A stretch of DNA of 64,000 bases from Hemicordylus capensis (lineage: Eukaryota > Chordata > Lepidosauria > Squamata > Cordylidae). Below are positions 47,462 through 59,544 of this stretch, one piece after another (within the stretch, counting starts at the first letter, position 1; every line of letters begins with the position of its first letter). The notes beneath the pieces were generated by a model. It did not search any database and was not told where the DNA came from. It saw nothing but the letters and a program-made list of their open reading frames with translations. The stretch is from contig NC_069662.1 in NCBI RefSeq assembly GCF_027244095.1, forward strand, positions 84,044,294-84,108,293, read 5' to 3'. The translations under genes were made by a program, and so were the position numbers.

Positions 47462-49078
47462 CAGTGAGGGAAATAAGTATTTGATCCCTTGCTGATTTTG
47501 TCCGTTTGCCCTCTGACACAGAAATGACCAGGCTATAATTGGAATGGTAGGTTTATTGTAGCTGTGAGAGACAGAATAACAACAAACAAACCCTCAAAAG
47601 CCCAGTGCCCAAAAGTCAGCGATGGATTTGCATTGTAGTGAGGGAAATAAGTATTCGATCCCTTCACAAAAGATGTCTTAGTACTTGGTGGCAAAACCCT
47701 TGTTGGCAATCACAGAGGTCAGACGTTTCTTGTAGTTGGCCACCAGGTTTGCACACAACCCAGGAGGGATGTTGTCCCACTCCTCTTTGCAGATCCTCTC
47801 CAAGTCAGAAAGGTTTCGAGGCTGATGTTTGGCAACCCGAACCTTCAGCTCCCTCCACAGATTTTCTATGGGATTAAAGTCTGGAGACTGGCTGGGCCAC
47901 TCCAGGACCTTCATGTGCTTCTTCTTGAGCCACTCCTTTGTTGCCTTGGCTGTGTGTTTTGGGTCATTGTCATGCTGGAATACCCATCCACGACCCATTC
48001 TCAATGCCCTGGCTGAGGGAAGGAGGTGCTCACCCAAGATCTGACGGTACATGGTCCCGTCCATCATCCCTTCGATGCAGTGAAGGTGTCCTGTCCCCTT
48101 AGCAGAAAAACACCCCCAAAGCATAATGTGTCCACCTCCATGTTTGACGGTGGGGATGGTGTTCTTGGGCTCATAGGCAGCATTCCTCCTCCTCCACACA
48201 CGGCGAGTTGAGTTGATGCCAAAGAGCTCGATTTTGGTCTCATCTGACCACAACACTTTCGCCCAGTTCTCCTCTGGATCATTCAGATGTGCATTGGCAA
48301 ACTGCAGACAGGCCTGTACATGTGCTGCCTTGAGCAGGGGGACCTTGCGGGCACTGCAAGATTTCAGTCCTTCACGGCGTAGTGTGTTACCAATTGTTTT
48401 CTTGGTGACTATGGTTCTAGCTGCCCTGAGATCATTGACAAGTTCCCCCCGTGTAGTTCTGGGCTGCTTTGTCACCGTTCTCATGATCATTGCAACTCCA
48501 CGAGGTGAGATCTTGCATGGAGCCCCAGACCAAGGGAGATCGACAGTTATTTTGTGTTTCTTCCATTTGCGAGTTATCGTGCCAACTGTAGTCACCTTCT
48601 CACCAAGCTGCTTGGCGATAGTCTTGTAGCCCAGTCCAGCCTTGTGCAGGTCTACAACCTTGTCCCTGACATCCTTCGACAGCTCTTTGGTCTTGGGCAT
48701 GGTGGTGAGTTTGGAAGCTGAGTGATTGCTTGCTTCTATGGACAGGTGTCTTTTATACAGGTACTGTAACAAGCTGTGATTAGGAGCACTCCCTTACAGA
48801 GGGTGTTCCTCATCTCAGCTCGTTACCTGCATATAGTGAAAAGACACCTGGGAGCCTGAAATCTTGCTGGTTGATAGGGGATCGAATACTTATTTTCCTC
48901 ACTACAATGCAAATCCATCGCTGACTTTTAGGCACTGGGCTTTTGAGGGTTTGTTTGTTGTTATTCTGTCTCTCACAGCTACAATAAACCTACCATTCCA
49001 ATTATAGCCTGGTCATTTCTGTGTCAGAGGGCAAACGGACAAAATCAGCAGGGGATCAAATACTTATTTCCCTCACTG
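47462..49078 (-). mobile_element. Tc1/mariner element, structurally complete (1,617 bp)
   Basis: TA flanks both ends (47,460-47,461 and 49,079-49,080). The inverted repeats of about 205 bp start CAGTGAGGGAAATAAGTATT. The same motif recurs at the inner end of each arm, giving the IR/DR arrangement known from Sleeping Beauty-type elements. By eye the two arms differ at only about three positions, so insertion is recent. The transposase frame inside is uninterrupted and listed separately. Confidence 0.95.
47678..48700 (-). CDS. Tc1/mariner DD34E transposase
   Basis: This is the cut-and-paste transposase of the surrounding element, 340 residues with no stop or frame change. The start is chosen at [20 protein letters not shown], the usual Tc1 N-terminus; the open frame extends 24 codons further upstream, but those are in the inverted-repeat side and have no family match. 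Residues about 5-50 form the first helix-turn-helix ([11 protein letters not shown]), followed by a GAPCKIS segment where GRPR is usual, then the second helix-turn-helix ([10 protein letters not shown]). The catalytic triad is D in [13 protein letters not shown] in [12 protein letters not shown] and E in [11 protein letters not shown], with 34 residues between the last two. Length and motifs are normal for the family. It may still encode active protein, but that is inference. Confidence 0.95.
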   Translation of the reverse strand: MPKTKELSKDVRDKVVDLHKAGLGYKTIAKQLGEKVTTVGTITRKWKKHKITVDLPWSGAPCKISPRGVAMIMRTVTKQPRTTRGELVNDLRAARTIVTKKTIGNTLRREGLKSCSARKVPLLKAAHVQACLQFANAHLNDPEENWAKVLWSDETKIELFGINSTRRVWRRRNAAYEPKNTIPTVKHGGGHIMLWGCFSAKGTGHLHCIEGMMDGTMYRQILGEHLLPSARALRMGRGWVFQHDNDPKHTAKATKEWLKKKHMKVLEWPSQSPDFNPIENLWRELKVRVAKHQPRNLSDLERICKEEWDNIPPGLCANLVANYKKRLTSVIANKGFATKY

Positions 49079-49084
49079 TAGGAT

Positions 49085-50500
49085 TGGGTTGACAGTAACA
49101 CAAATGTCCGATGCCGACAGATGCCTGATGCTTGTGTATGAGCTAATTTGTATATAATGTCTAATATAAGGTATTTGAATCTTTTTCACATTATCACCAG
49201 ATACACAGAAACCAGGGCAAAACAAACTCTGAAGTTCATCTACTGGTCTTTGCTAAAGGTTTATATTTGTTTCTCTTGTATCTGTACAGAATAACTAGAC
49301 ACCCTGAGAAACTCACCTTTTGTATTTGTATCTTCTTTAATTTTTGAAAAACAAGTTTCAAACCCTTATGACATGCAAGTATAGCTGGAAGTGTGGAAAA
49401 TGCCTAGTGAAATCTCAGAAAGTATGTGGGTCACCACAGAAGATAGTGATCTCTGTGACCTTGCCCCTCCCCTAGACTAGCAGCAGTGGCAAAATCATAA
49501 ACACTGCAGTACAAATTAGCAAAAAGGAGAAAGTATGCAAATATACTCAGATTACATACGCTGAGCTGAATTGAGTTGAGGCACAAAAAATCAATTTTAT
49601 TTAAGCACACCCTTGGTATCTTACAATATATCAAAAAGAGGTTCCTATTGCAGTTTTGCTGACCCGCAAATATATTTAGATGTAATCAGTAAAAAGACAG
49701 ACAGTGAAGCAAGGAAAACTTTTTAACTCAGTGGACACTATTTGTTAGACATCCCACCCACCTCCTAATGGTTGCTGTAGGTTACCAGTCAACCCTCTCT
49801 TCCGGAATTTGCCTTGACGTTTATATGGTGTCTGGATTCAACATGATCCATTCATTTTTATCCATTTCCCAACTCTCCACAGCAAAGAAACAAATACAGA
49901 TGTCTGGCAGTGGATAGCACCGCATTCTTCATTCTTGATTCAATAGTCACACTGTGTGTTTAAAAAAAGAAAGATTCCAAAACAGTGACACGGAAGCTCT
50001 GTGTCATAAGTGTCGCAAGTGAGTTCCTGGGGCAAACATATCAATGCACCATCTACCCTCCTTGGGTTATGGTAACAAATGAGAATGTGAAGGGCATTTG
50101 AAACATACCACTGTCAGAAAAAACATTTGCCGAGAAGTCAGTTAACACTGCTTCACGCTTTTTTCTTTCTTTCTTTTTTAAAGGCAGGGGAATCATTCCC
50201 ATGTCCACATACAGAGGACTCATTCAGATATTATTATTTCAGAGACAGGAAATGTTGTTCCATCACCTTACAATCCAGATGGACAGCATTTTTCAGCCCA
50301 CCCTAATCTTCACATAGCCCAATGATCAGCGGGGTTGAAACCTAATTGGTTTTCCACACTTGCCACAGGACTATCTGGGGGAAAGATAGCACTTTTCCTT
50401 AAGAAACTTCCAGTTGAGCCTTACTGTCTCCAACCAAAGATGGCAAGAAGCCACTGCATGGACAACGTCATATGTCCCTGTGCTGTATGATTTAAGCTGC
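49085..50500. other. No gene recognised
   Basis: AT-rich sequence with no exon, RNA gene or recognisable element. Frames at 49,431 and 50,371 on the minus strand are featureless. Confidence 0.45.
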
Positions 50501-50577
50501 CGCCTGTGCATACTTACCTGGGAGTAAGTTCTATTGAACTCCATAGAATTCACTCTGAGTAGACATGCATAGGAGTG

Positions 50578-50818
50578 GGCTGGTGATGGCTGCCATACTG
50601 CACAATGCTCCGTCTGCCTTGCAGCAGCGTATTTGCACAGTGGCACAAGAGTGCTCTTGTGCAAGACTGCAGAATTGGGCAAGTACAGCGGTACCACTGC
50701 CATGCAACTGCATTTGTGCAATGCTGAAGTCTTGTGCAAGAGCACTCTTGTGCAACTGCACAAACCTTCTGTTGCAAGGCAGATGGAGCATGATGCGGTA
50801 TGACAGCCAATAACACTA
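50578..50818. mobile_element. Near-perfect palindromic fold-back element
   Basis: The left part 'atggctgccatactgcacaa', 'tgctccgtctgccttgca' and 'gtgctcttgtgcaagac' is mirrored by 'gtcttgtgcaagagcac', 'tgcaaggcagatggagca' and 'gcggtatgacagcca'. Overlapping frames on both strands follow from the palindrome. Just before it, 50,505-50,575, is a worn copy of another common palindromic repeat ('cttacctgggagtaagttct', 'gagtagacatgcatagga'). Confidence 0.7.
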
Positions 50819-50937
50819 AGGGCTCATGCTTGTGTAGGAGTCCACTCAAATGTTTAGCAAGGGCATATGCCACAGTCTTCAGAGGACTGTAACCAGTTCA
50901 GTATGAACACTGGGGAGTATGTGTTTCAATGTATGTA

Positions 50938-51152
50938 AGAAAAGAAAAGTTGCGCCGTCGAGTCAGTGTCGACTCCTGGCGCCCACAGAGCTCTGTGGTA
51001 TTCTTTGGTAGAACACAGGAGAGATATACCATTGCCATCTCCCATGCAATATGAGATGGTGCCTTTCAGCATCTTTCTATATCCCTGCTGCCTGATATAG
51101 GTGTTTCCCATAGTCTGAGAAACATACCAGGGGGGATTCGAACCAGCAACCT
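50938..51152 (-). mobile_element. tRNA-derived SINE, family A
   Basis: The minus-strand copy has 'cgccgtcgagtcagtgtcga', 'cctttcagcatctttctata' and the B-box region 'gattcgaaccagcaacctc'. Confidence 0.85.
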
Positions 51153-51254
51153 CTCTTAAAACCTACCTACACATGCAAAGAACATAGCCTAGCCTTTAAA
51201 ACACAAAAGGAGACAGATTTGGCAGATAAGGGCATTCAGTGGCCAATGTCCAAG

Positions 51255-51835
51255 ATACAAGCAGGCTTAACCCCTGCTAACCTGGCTAAGAGGCACCTTT
51301 TCAAATGGCAGTTTTATTATGTTTAGAAAAGGGAGAGCAATTGTCCCTATTCAGCCCAGTAAAACATCTTTCCAGTGGCTCTTGCTGGTGTCTTCATAGG
51401 AACATAGGAAGCTGCCATATACGAGTCATACCATAGGTCCATCTCGTTCAGTATTGTCTACCCATACTGGCAGCGGCTTCTCCAAGGTTGCAGGCAGGAA
51501 TCTCTCTCAGCCCTATCTTGGAGAAGCCAGGGAGGGAACTTGAAACCTTCTGCCCTTCCCAGAGTGGTTCCATCCCCTGAGGGGAATATCTTACAGTGCT
51601 CACACTTCTAGTCTCCCTTTCATATGCAACCAGGGTGGACCCTGCTTAGCTAAGAGGACAAGTCATGCTTGCTACCACAAGACCAGCTCTCCTCTCCTCT
51701 TCCTTTTGTTTCTTTTTAGATTACAAACCCCTTTCAGGCAGGGACTCATTTTCATGATTCCTATATTAATTCCTTTTGCTATATAAAGTGTTTTGAGAAT
51801 GTTTGTGTTGATAAGTGGTATGTAAAATAACAAGA
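51255..51835 (+). repeat. L2-type LINE tail, split by a SINE
   Basis: The first part at 51,255-51,400 has 'cctgctaacctggctaagag' and 'gcaccttttcaaatgg'. The second part at 51,690-51,835 has 'tttttagattacaaaccc' and 'ttgataagtggtatgtaaaa'. The block matches 62,395-62,620, where no SINE intervenes. Confidence 0.6.
51405..51690 (-). mobile_element. tRNA-derived SINE, family D
   Basis: It runs from 'aggaacataggaagctgcca' through 'taggtccatctcgttcagta' and 'aaggttgcaggcaggaatct' to 'gctaccacaagaccagctct'. It is the longest copy of this family here. Confidence 0.7.
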
Positions 51836-52342
51836 GTGAATATCAATGAACATATATAGTGCTGGCTTCAGTCTGAGGCAACGAGTCTCACAGTAGCAGT
51901 AAGGGCAGCCCAACAGCACAAGAAGCCCATGAGTTTGCTTCAGCCACCAGAACTGAAGATGCAGCAGCTGCAGCAGGTCCAAGAGAAGAGAACATTCTAG
52001 TGGCCCCCCAATGTGTTGGCAGAGGTGGTTCTGAAGAACTCAGAGTCACAAGTAAGCTTGCATAAAATAAGAAAAAGCAGCCTTAGTTTAAAAAACAACA
52101 ACCCTCTGCTCATACTGGATGTAAATCCAGTATAAGAAAAGAAACCTTAGTAAAACACACACACACATACCTGCTCATACTGGATGGAGAGACTGGGATG
52201 TGTACGTGAGGGGTCAGAGGATGGAAAAAGACTCTGTGCTAGAATGCAACAATCAATTAACATATCCCTAGTTGCTAGACAACTTTGCCTCTCCCTTTAG
52301 GAGTTAATTACATGCAAAAGGTGTGGTTAACCCTTTGCTTTC

Positions 52343-52583
52343 TTGTTGTTGTGCCATCGAGTCGGTGTCGACTCCTGGTGACCACAGAGCCCTGTAGTTG
52401 TCTTTGGTAGAACACAGGAAGGGTTTACCACTGCCATCTCCCACGCAGTATGAGATGATGCCTTTCAGCATCTTCCTATATCCCTGCTGCCTGATGTAGG
52501 TGTTTTCCATAGTCTGGGAAACATACCAGCGGGGATTCGAACCATCAGCCTCTTGCTCCCTAGGCAATTTGCACCATTAAGTG
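52343..52583 (-). mobile_element. tRNA-derived SINE, family A
   Basis: A nearly full minus-strand copy, from 'gccatcgagtcggtgtcgac' to 'caatttgcaccattaagtgg'. It is the best local reference for the split copy at 4,090. Confidence 0.85.
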
Positions 52584-53329
52584 GCTAGGTGATAAAAATC
52601 CACTGTTATCCCACTTTCAAGACAGTGAACTCCAACAAGGAATGGTGAGAAAGTGGTGGTGGTGGTGGTGGGGTGTCAGGTGATGCTAGAGGGAAAGAAA
52701 AAGGTGAAGGGAGAATACTGCAGAACACATGGCCAGAAGCTCTACGGCTTTAGAAGAGGAGCATGCTTGGATGAAATACCTGGTGCCATTTATCTTCATG
52801 CAGTAAAAACATGAAACTCCATCATTTAATAATAATTTGTATATAGTAATATTTAAGTGTAAATTGTGGCAACAAAGAGCTAATCTGGCCAGCTCCAAGA
52901 GCAAGAGGAGAGAGCTTAGAAGGTAGCATCTCACATCCCTTGCTCCATTACAAAATCATGTAGGTGAAAAGAAAAGATTTGGAAGAGCTTGATTGCCTTA
53001 AGGATAAAGCTAAATCTAGGGGCTGACATTGCTAATACAGTTAGGAAATCATATCAGTATTATTATTACTATGTTACAAATGGATGTGAGTATACTGGTG
53101 TGGTTATAAATAAAAGTGCATATCTGTAGTAAGGTGGTACATTTCTTGTTAGAAGTGGTTAGAGGTTACACCGATATCATGATATTGAAACTGGCCATTT
53201 GTCTATTGGAAATGTGTAAGTCTCCTAATGGTTTTTGTTTCTTGTTCTGTAACTTGCACACCTTCTCCACCTTCATTATCATGACAAATACTTTGGACAA
53301 CAATCTAATTTAGTCATTCCTCTTCCTGT

Positions 53330-54110
53330 TCCTACAAGTCTTTTAGTCTTATTGGACTCCAATTAGACTCCATGAATGTGGACTGAGCAAATCGGATAAA
53401 TGTTGGAGATGTGGGGAAGGAGAGGCGGGACTTTTACACCTGTTCCTTAATTGTAAGGTTATATCTCCACCCGGGAAAAAGGGTGGCTGTGACTATGTCA
53501 ATCTCATTATAGCCAGGGAATATCCTCTAGACTCTGTCTCAGTTTTGTTGGGATTGCCTCCTGATGTTGAAAGAATAAACCCAAATCAATGGAAATGGCT
53601 CACTAGGGCCTTTCTGTTGGCTAAATATGTTATTTTACAAAATTGGAAATGTAAATATTCTCCAGATATATTGACAAATGGTGGTGTAGTGGTTAGAGTG
53701 CTGGACTAGGACCGGGGAGACCCAAGTTCAAATCCCCATGCAACTAGCAACTAGCTGGGTGACTCTGGGTGACTCAAATCCCCATGCAACATGCAACTAG
53801 CTGGGTGACTCTGGGCCAGTCACTTGTCTCTCAGCCTAACCTAATTCACAGGGTTGTTGTGAGAAGAAACTTAAGTATGTAGTACACCGCTCTGGGCTCC
53901 TTGGAGGAAGAGCGGGATATAAAATGTAAAATAAATACATACATACATACATACTTACTTACTCCGGCAGCCGACGAACTTTCCTTAGTTAATACTAGAT
54001 CTTGTTCTTCCAAGTATGAGGGGATCTGATCTGAGTTTTTGGAACTATTTGTATTGTAAGTGTAATATATGTATGTACACTACTAAATAAAGCGGGGGGG
54101 AGTTATGCCC
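53330..54110 (+). mobile_element. L1-type LINE, 3' end of ORF2, split by a SINE
   Basis: One frame reads LHECGLSKSDKCWRCGEGEA, then GLLHLFLNCKVI, then RAFLLAKYVILQNWKC. These are the closing blocks of L1 ORF2. After the SINE it continues YSDWISE-like and FLELFVL, then a tail with 'actactaaataaag'. Frame changes are present. It is from a different subfamily than the copy at 1-600. Confidence 0.75.
53686..53930 (+). mobile_element. tRNA-derived SINE, family B, with an internal duplication
   Basis: The head 'ggtggtgtagtggttagagt' and B box 'caagttcaaatccccatg' are followed by the core and 'ggaggaagagcgggatataa', then a (CATA)n tail. A block of about 45 bp starting 'caaatccccatgcaac' and ending 'gggtgactctggg' is present twice. 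Confidence 0.85.
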
Positions 54111-54499
54111 AGCATACATTTTCATCAATTTGGCATTCCTTCTCCATGTTTCATATTTATGGGTCACCAACTGTAAGATAAATTGATCAAATCCTTGCTT
54201 TTTGAAAGAAAGATTACACCAGAAGTGATAACAGGAGGCGAGATAAGAGATCTGAGCCATATGTATTCATCTTTCTACTTGTACTTCTTTTGGGGCTTCA
54301 CATTTTAATTGGTAGATTAATCAACAAAAGTTGTTAATTGGCAGGACTGCCAGTTAGGGATATATTTTATTTTTTGAAGTGAATTTCCTTTGGTGTTCTA
54401 CTGTAATCAGGACTGAAGAAGGGTTATAGATGGTCTAAGAAAGATTATTATTTTTTGCTCATTACCAAGTATGTTGGTGCTGGGCAGAGAGAAGTGAGT

Positions 54500-55600
54500 G
54501 TTGAGGGTGTTGTTGCAATTGGCTAATAATATTAAGAAGGATACAAGTTGAGAATTGTAAGGGGGAAGGAGGTTAGGCAACTGGTGACTACCCCCTTTCT
54601 GGTCCGTTCCTTATCCAGTAAGATCAGGGAATTATCACTTATCTCTTCAGTCGCTGTTGGTGAATGAAAGGTTAGTTTGTGAATTAACAATACAGCTGGT
54701 CTCCGGGATTTAATTTAAGGAGTCAATCTTGCATGTAAAATGAGTCATGGCTGGATGAGGCAGAGGGTCCAACCTTGTTTCAAATATGTCTAGCCAAGTT
54801 ATTTGGAGGGTTGAGAGTTGGGGAGGGCAGAGTTGTTATGTTTTGTAGGACTTCTAATTCTTTCACCACCTTCCCATTGGTCTGCCTTTAGTGCACAGAT
54901 CTGATGTTGGGATCTATGTACGGACATATTAAGGAGTCATCTAGGAGACTCCTGGGCAGACAAATTCCTAGGAGACTCCTTAACTGAGCTAGTGGAGATA
55001 GTCTCAGAATGATGTTGGAGTTCTCCAGGTGAGTGCGGGTCTTCAACATTAACAGACCATTGTCAACTGAATAACTTGTGGACTGGCTTCATGGTCAGCA
55101 TGACAACTGTTAAGCTGTCCCAACACATATAGTTGTACATTAATATTCTGCCTTTCTTCCATCAGAAGCAATAATCCATCCAGGCCCTGTGACATAGGTC
55201 AGATAATGCACTTAATTTGGTTTTCTTTTGAGGTTATGACTGTTCTGGGAGGAGTTCCACATTACCCCTTGACATGGACTAGTTGCCATAATAAATTGGT
55301 GGAACTTATGATACTAGCAGTTTCTAGTCCCTAATTGGGTGGTGGACCTATTTGTATCATGCAGTCCCAGTAGAGAAATGGATCCGATTGGTTTCCAGAA
55401 TGTCTACGGTGATTTTACATTTGGTGTTGCTGACAGCCATCACTATCCTGGTAGAGTTCTGGAAAAGGAAGCTCACATAAGCAATTGAGCCCTCAAATGG
55501 GCAACACACAAGTGCATCCGCCAGTTGAGCAGTGGGAGCCAGGCATGTGACTCTTTCACATGGGATGCCAGGCAGTGGCAGTGGAAGCGTTTACCAGGAG
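54500..55600 (-). mobile_element. Possible degenerate retroelement fossil (DIRS-like?)
   Basis: Minus-strand frames near 55,100-55,200 faintly recall the stretch between reverse transcriptase and RNase H of DIRS-type elements. The sequence is heavily broken and no terminal repeats were found. It is offered as the best guess for an otherwise unexplained kilobase. Confidence 0.2.
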
Positions 55601-55611
55601 TTAAATAGCAC

Positions 55612-55835
55612 TTACAATAGCAATAGCACTTACATTTATATACCGCTTTATAGCCGGAGCTCTCTAAGCGGTTTACAATGATTTTAGCATATTGCCCCCA
55701 ACATTCTGGGTACTCATTTTACCGACCTCGGAAGGATGGAAGGCTGAGTCAACCTTGAGCCCCTGGTCAGGATCGAACTTGTAACTTTCTGGTTACAGGG
55801 CGGCAGTTTTACCACTGCGCCACCAGGGGCTCTTA
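55612..55835 (-). mobile_element. tRNA-derived SINE, family C
   Basis: A full minus-strand copy, from the 'aatagcaatagcacttacat' tail to the 'actgcgccaccaggggctct' head. The B box is 'ggttacaagttcgatcc'. Confidence 0.9.
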
Positions 55836-56254
55836 AAGGTGTACTACTCTATATTAACCAGGGATCCCTGATGAATCTGTACCTGAGGAGTTCTTGGGCT
55901 CTTCTTTGTTGCTGTTGCCTGGAGAAGTTCAGTTCTTCCAGCCTGAAGACATGAAGAAGGTTCTTGTAATTGCTTGACTGACCATCTGTGCCTTTCCTGG
56001 CTTAGTCTAGCCAGCAAGGCTATTTGGGTTATTTGAACACCTATTTGGGGAAAGGAGCAATTCCTTGAGTCTTTTATGGCAGATGGTTTGGATCCTCCTG
56101 ATGAGGTCACTGTATGGCCACTCTTAAAGAACCCCTCCTCTAAATGTGCCCCTAGACAGTCTCCTGGGCAAACGCTGCCCATGGTCTTCAGGATGTAGAC
56201 TCAAAGGTGTCCTCTGTTGCCCTAAAGCAGGCAGTTGTATGCCTCATGATTCTT

Positions 56255-56345
56255 GATGATGATTTTATTTATTTTTATTTTTATTTTTGCATTTTTATAC
56301 TGCCTTTCGTTAAAATATAGCCCCAAGGCGGTAACACAACCTGTA
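56255..56345 (-). repeat. LINE 3' tail fragment
   Basis: (TTTTA)n followed by 'tactgcctttcgttaaaata' and 'ccccaaggcggtaacac', a reverse-complement L2/CR1-type end. Confidence 0.45.
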
Positions 56346-57053
56346 ACATCGGAGCCAATGGTAGCCAGCATGCATGACATTTGGGTTTCTGACATACTTG
56401 CAAGACCATCAAATGCCCACTGTGACACTGGAGGCCCTTGAAGAGCTGATCACATCTTTTGGCTTTATGGACTTATTGGGAATAGGCAGACACATGCAAA
56501 TGAGACTGCAATTCGTTCAGAGGCCATTTAACAGGGCTCCAAGTCAAATAAGACTCAGAAGAGGCATGGCTTGTTGTCCTGCTTGGCAGGAAAGGTTAAA
56601 GATTGTTATGAAAAATTATATGTGAACAAGCATTCAAGTGCAAGAATTGTGAATGATTCCTTTGTTTATGACAAAAGTTTCTTTGCCAATGTTCTCTGGA
56701 TGTCAACATTTATGTGATGTGTTAAAGATAGGCAAGGCAAACAGACAGAACAGATGCAGGAAGGAGGCAGATTATAGCTCAGGAGACTCACAACTCACTC
56801 TGAGAACTGGCAGGGTCTCAGCTAGTTACTAGGTGATAGACTGAGGATGCAGAATTCTGGGCTGTACCACTTTACAACACAGGAGGGGGGTTGCATTTTT
56901 GAATGCTCCTGAAAAAAGCCTCTTCCTTATGTGCCAGTTTACTACAGAAAGGAGTTATCTATGGGCAGCTTCTCAGTATCCCCACCAAATTGTTAAGGTG
57001 GGAATCAGAGGTTCATGGTGAATGTGTACTTTTGGTGGGCATGTCCTGTGAAT

Positions 57054-57269
57054 AGAGGTGCTCTTACCACTGGACTTGGGGGGGCCAAAATCCAGGGCCT
57101 CCACACCTCCTGGGGACCCCCAAATCCTCTTTAGTCTGTCCTGGGTGGTGTCGTTTGTGCCTTCAAGAACCTATGTCTTAAAAAATGATGCTTAACTTGC
57201 AGCCAGGGGAGGGTTTTTTTCCCCAAAGGCCTTTAGGTCCAGGCTCCAAAATTACCTAGGTGCACCTCT
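57054..57269. mobile_element. Short MITE, pair with 45,851-46,041
   Basis: It begins AGAGGTGCTCTTACC and ends CTAGGTGCACCTCT, a short inverted repeat. CCTGTGA lies close to both ends, but with one to two extra bases, so the target duplication is not exact. Confidence 0.65.
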
Positions 57270-57577
57270 GCCTGTGAAGCCGCTGGTTCCTGCACTACAT
57301 TACTGAGATTCTCTCAACTTCGGGCAACTTCTCCAAGTTCTGAAGTTGGATGGACAAAGTTGGGAGAATCTTGGTAACATGGTATGGGAAACAGCGGTTG
57401 GCGGCTTCACACAACACACCCGCCAAGATGGTGAACTCATCGGGAACCTCTGGTTCCTGGCTTACTGACATGGCAGTGATGGTGTGAAGCCATTCTATAT
57501 GGGGGAGCATTATACATATGAACCCTCAATACCCTCCTGCACCGGAGGTCTACCACTTCGGTCTACTACTTTAATCT

Positions 57578-58323
57578 CAGGATGAGATTATAAAATTGGG
57601 ATATGATCGTGCCAGGATTGAGATTAAACAACGTATCATGGACATAGAACTGCAGGAAGAAGTCGCTTCTCTGCCTAAGAATATCTTTCTAGGGGATCAA
57701 ATCTTCAACACTAAACTAGCTAGCTATCTAAGTCTAGTTACCATCCCCAAATTTAGACGTGCTCTGACGCTCGCCCGTCTTAATGTGCTTCCATCTGCTG
57801 TCATGGAGGGAAGATTTAAAGGTACCCCTTTTTCTGCTCGACTTTGCCCTTGCGGGTCTGGTCAAGTGGAGACAATTGCGCATGCCATACTTTACTGTAA
57901 CTTTTATAGGGACACCCGCTTAAGATTAGTGTCCCCTTTGTTGCAACGTTTTCCCGGGCACTTGGATGACTTCTATTTGAAGTACTTATTGTCCAGTTCT
58001 GATGACAACCTAATCATCAAAATGGCAAGGTATTGTCATATCATTTGCACCATCCACTCAGGTTTTCAATAATGTTCTGTTCTTTTCTTCCCTTCCCCTG
58101 TGATTCCTGTTTCATGATTGCAATGGAGGGTGCTCTGCTTAATAAGGTTTTCAGTCAGACCTATTTGGAGTTCACCATAACTGTTCTAATTTTAACTTGG
58201 TACTATTGTGTTATAATCTGTCCATTTTATTATGCTGAGTCTCTTTTCTTATATGTAAGCATGTAAGTATGTATGTTTTAGCTATGCACTGGTCCATGAC
58301 CGTAATAAAGGACTGACTGACTG
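57578..58323 (+). mobile_element. I-group LINE, 5'-truncated copy with clean ends
   Basis: A 13-bp duplication ACTACTTTAATCT flanks it (57,565-57,577 and 58,324-58,336). A frame of 158 codons from 57,596 has ALTLARLNVLPSAVMEGRF then CPCGSGQVETIAHAILYCNF, the C-terminal knuckle of I-group LINEs. The 3' UTR ends 'gtaataaagga' and (CTGA)n. The frame is intact to its stop at 58,072, so this copy is younger than the one at 33,714. Confidence 0.85.
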
Positions 58324-58339
58324 ACTACTTTAATCTGTG

Positions 58340-59031
58340 TAATGTGCAGCACAGCTGTCCTTCCTACCAAACTGCAGTTATCAGAATTAATGAAGAGAAA
58401 AAAATGACTGCTAAACCAGCTGAAGTCTGATGCATAGAAATGTCCCAAATGATCCAATGCTGTATACAAGTTCTGGAGCTGCTTAAGTCTGCAATACATC
58501 TTGCAAGGTTAAAGCCAGTCATATTGTTTTCCTTTTCTTGCTGGGCCTGCCCTCAATTTGCACATGGCTTTGCGCGGCCATCCTCTTTTGTGTTTCGGCT
58601 TCATTCAGCTGGAAAAGCTGAATCTCACGGTCAAGGCTTAATTTAAGCCAGAACTCAGCCCGCCTTAGCTCTGGGAACTTTATTGAGTTTCAGAGCTCAG
58701 TTCTGGAACATGAGAAGTAACGAGAAGCAAGATACTCTTTTTCCTTTCACTGCTGAGGAAGCCACAAGCACCCCCACACATCTGGGATGAATGGTATGGT
58801 TTCCAGGGCAAAGAATGTGATTTGCAGAGAAGCTGAGCTCTGGCACCTCTTCTTTAAGAAACTCAGCTTTCCTTGTGACTCAAAAGACAGCCTGCAAGTC
58901 AAACACACTTCAAATCTGTTATTGATGTTCAGCAGCCTAACATTACGTCATTCCCATTATTTTGGTAACTAAGCATAGACTGACCCATATTTTTGAACAC
59001 TCTGAGTTTTGTATAAGTGTGTGTGTGTGTG

Positions 59032-59062
<31 letters not shown>

Positions 59063-59540
59063 TCAGGGTCAGGGATTGCAGAATTTATTTTGTATTTTCT
59101 TGTAAAGGTTTCCATGTTTGTTATAGAAGATGGGCTTGAGACTTATAAGGCAATCCAGGAAGGAAACAAACAAAAGAGAATTAAATTTATTCTCAGTCTG
59201 CAGTTAAAAAACAACAACGCCATCCCACATGTGTGCTAGAATTAATAGCTGTTTTGGTAAATTTGAAACTTTGAAACTTTGATCTCTGTGTGTATATAAA
59301 GGGGTTTTTTTAGTTGGTTAAGTGCCTGTTCTTTAAATAATCAATAAAATGTTAAATAATAAACCTGCAAATTGTATGGGGCCACTGGCCCATTGGCAAA
59401 CGTTTGGGGTCATTTTGTGATACTGAAGGAAGTATCCTATTTACATGTGTGTATGCCTGGCAAATTCCAGACAGATTTCACACACCAAACAGACAAAGGG
59501 CAGCCAGTTGATGAGCAGTTTTGTGCTCGTCTGATACTTC
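58340..59540. other. No gene recognised; (GT)n at 59,017-59,062
   Basis: A dinucleotide repeat with one GC interruption is the only clear structure. Short open frames have no domains. Confidence 0.5.
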
Positions 59541-59544
59541 GGGA

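Noticed and set aside
55844-56182. Minus-strand frame of 112 codons
   Set aside because: Next to a possible retroelement relic, but without recognisable motifs; not enough to call a gene.
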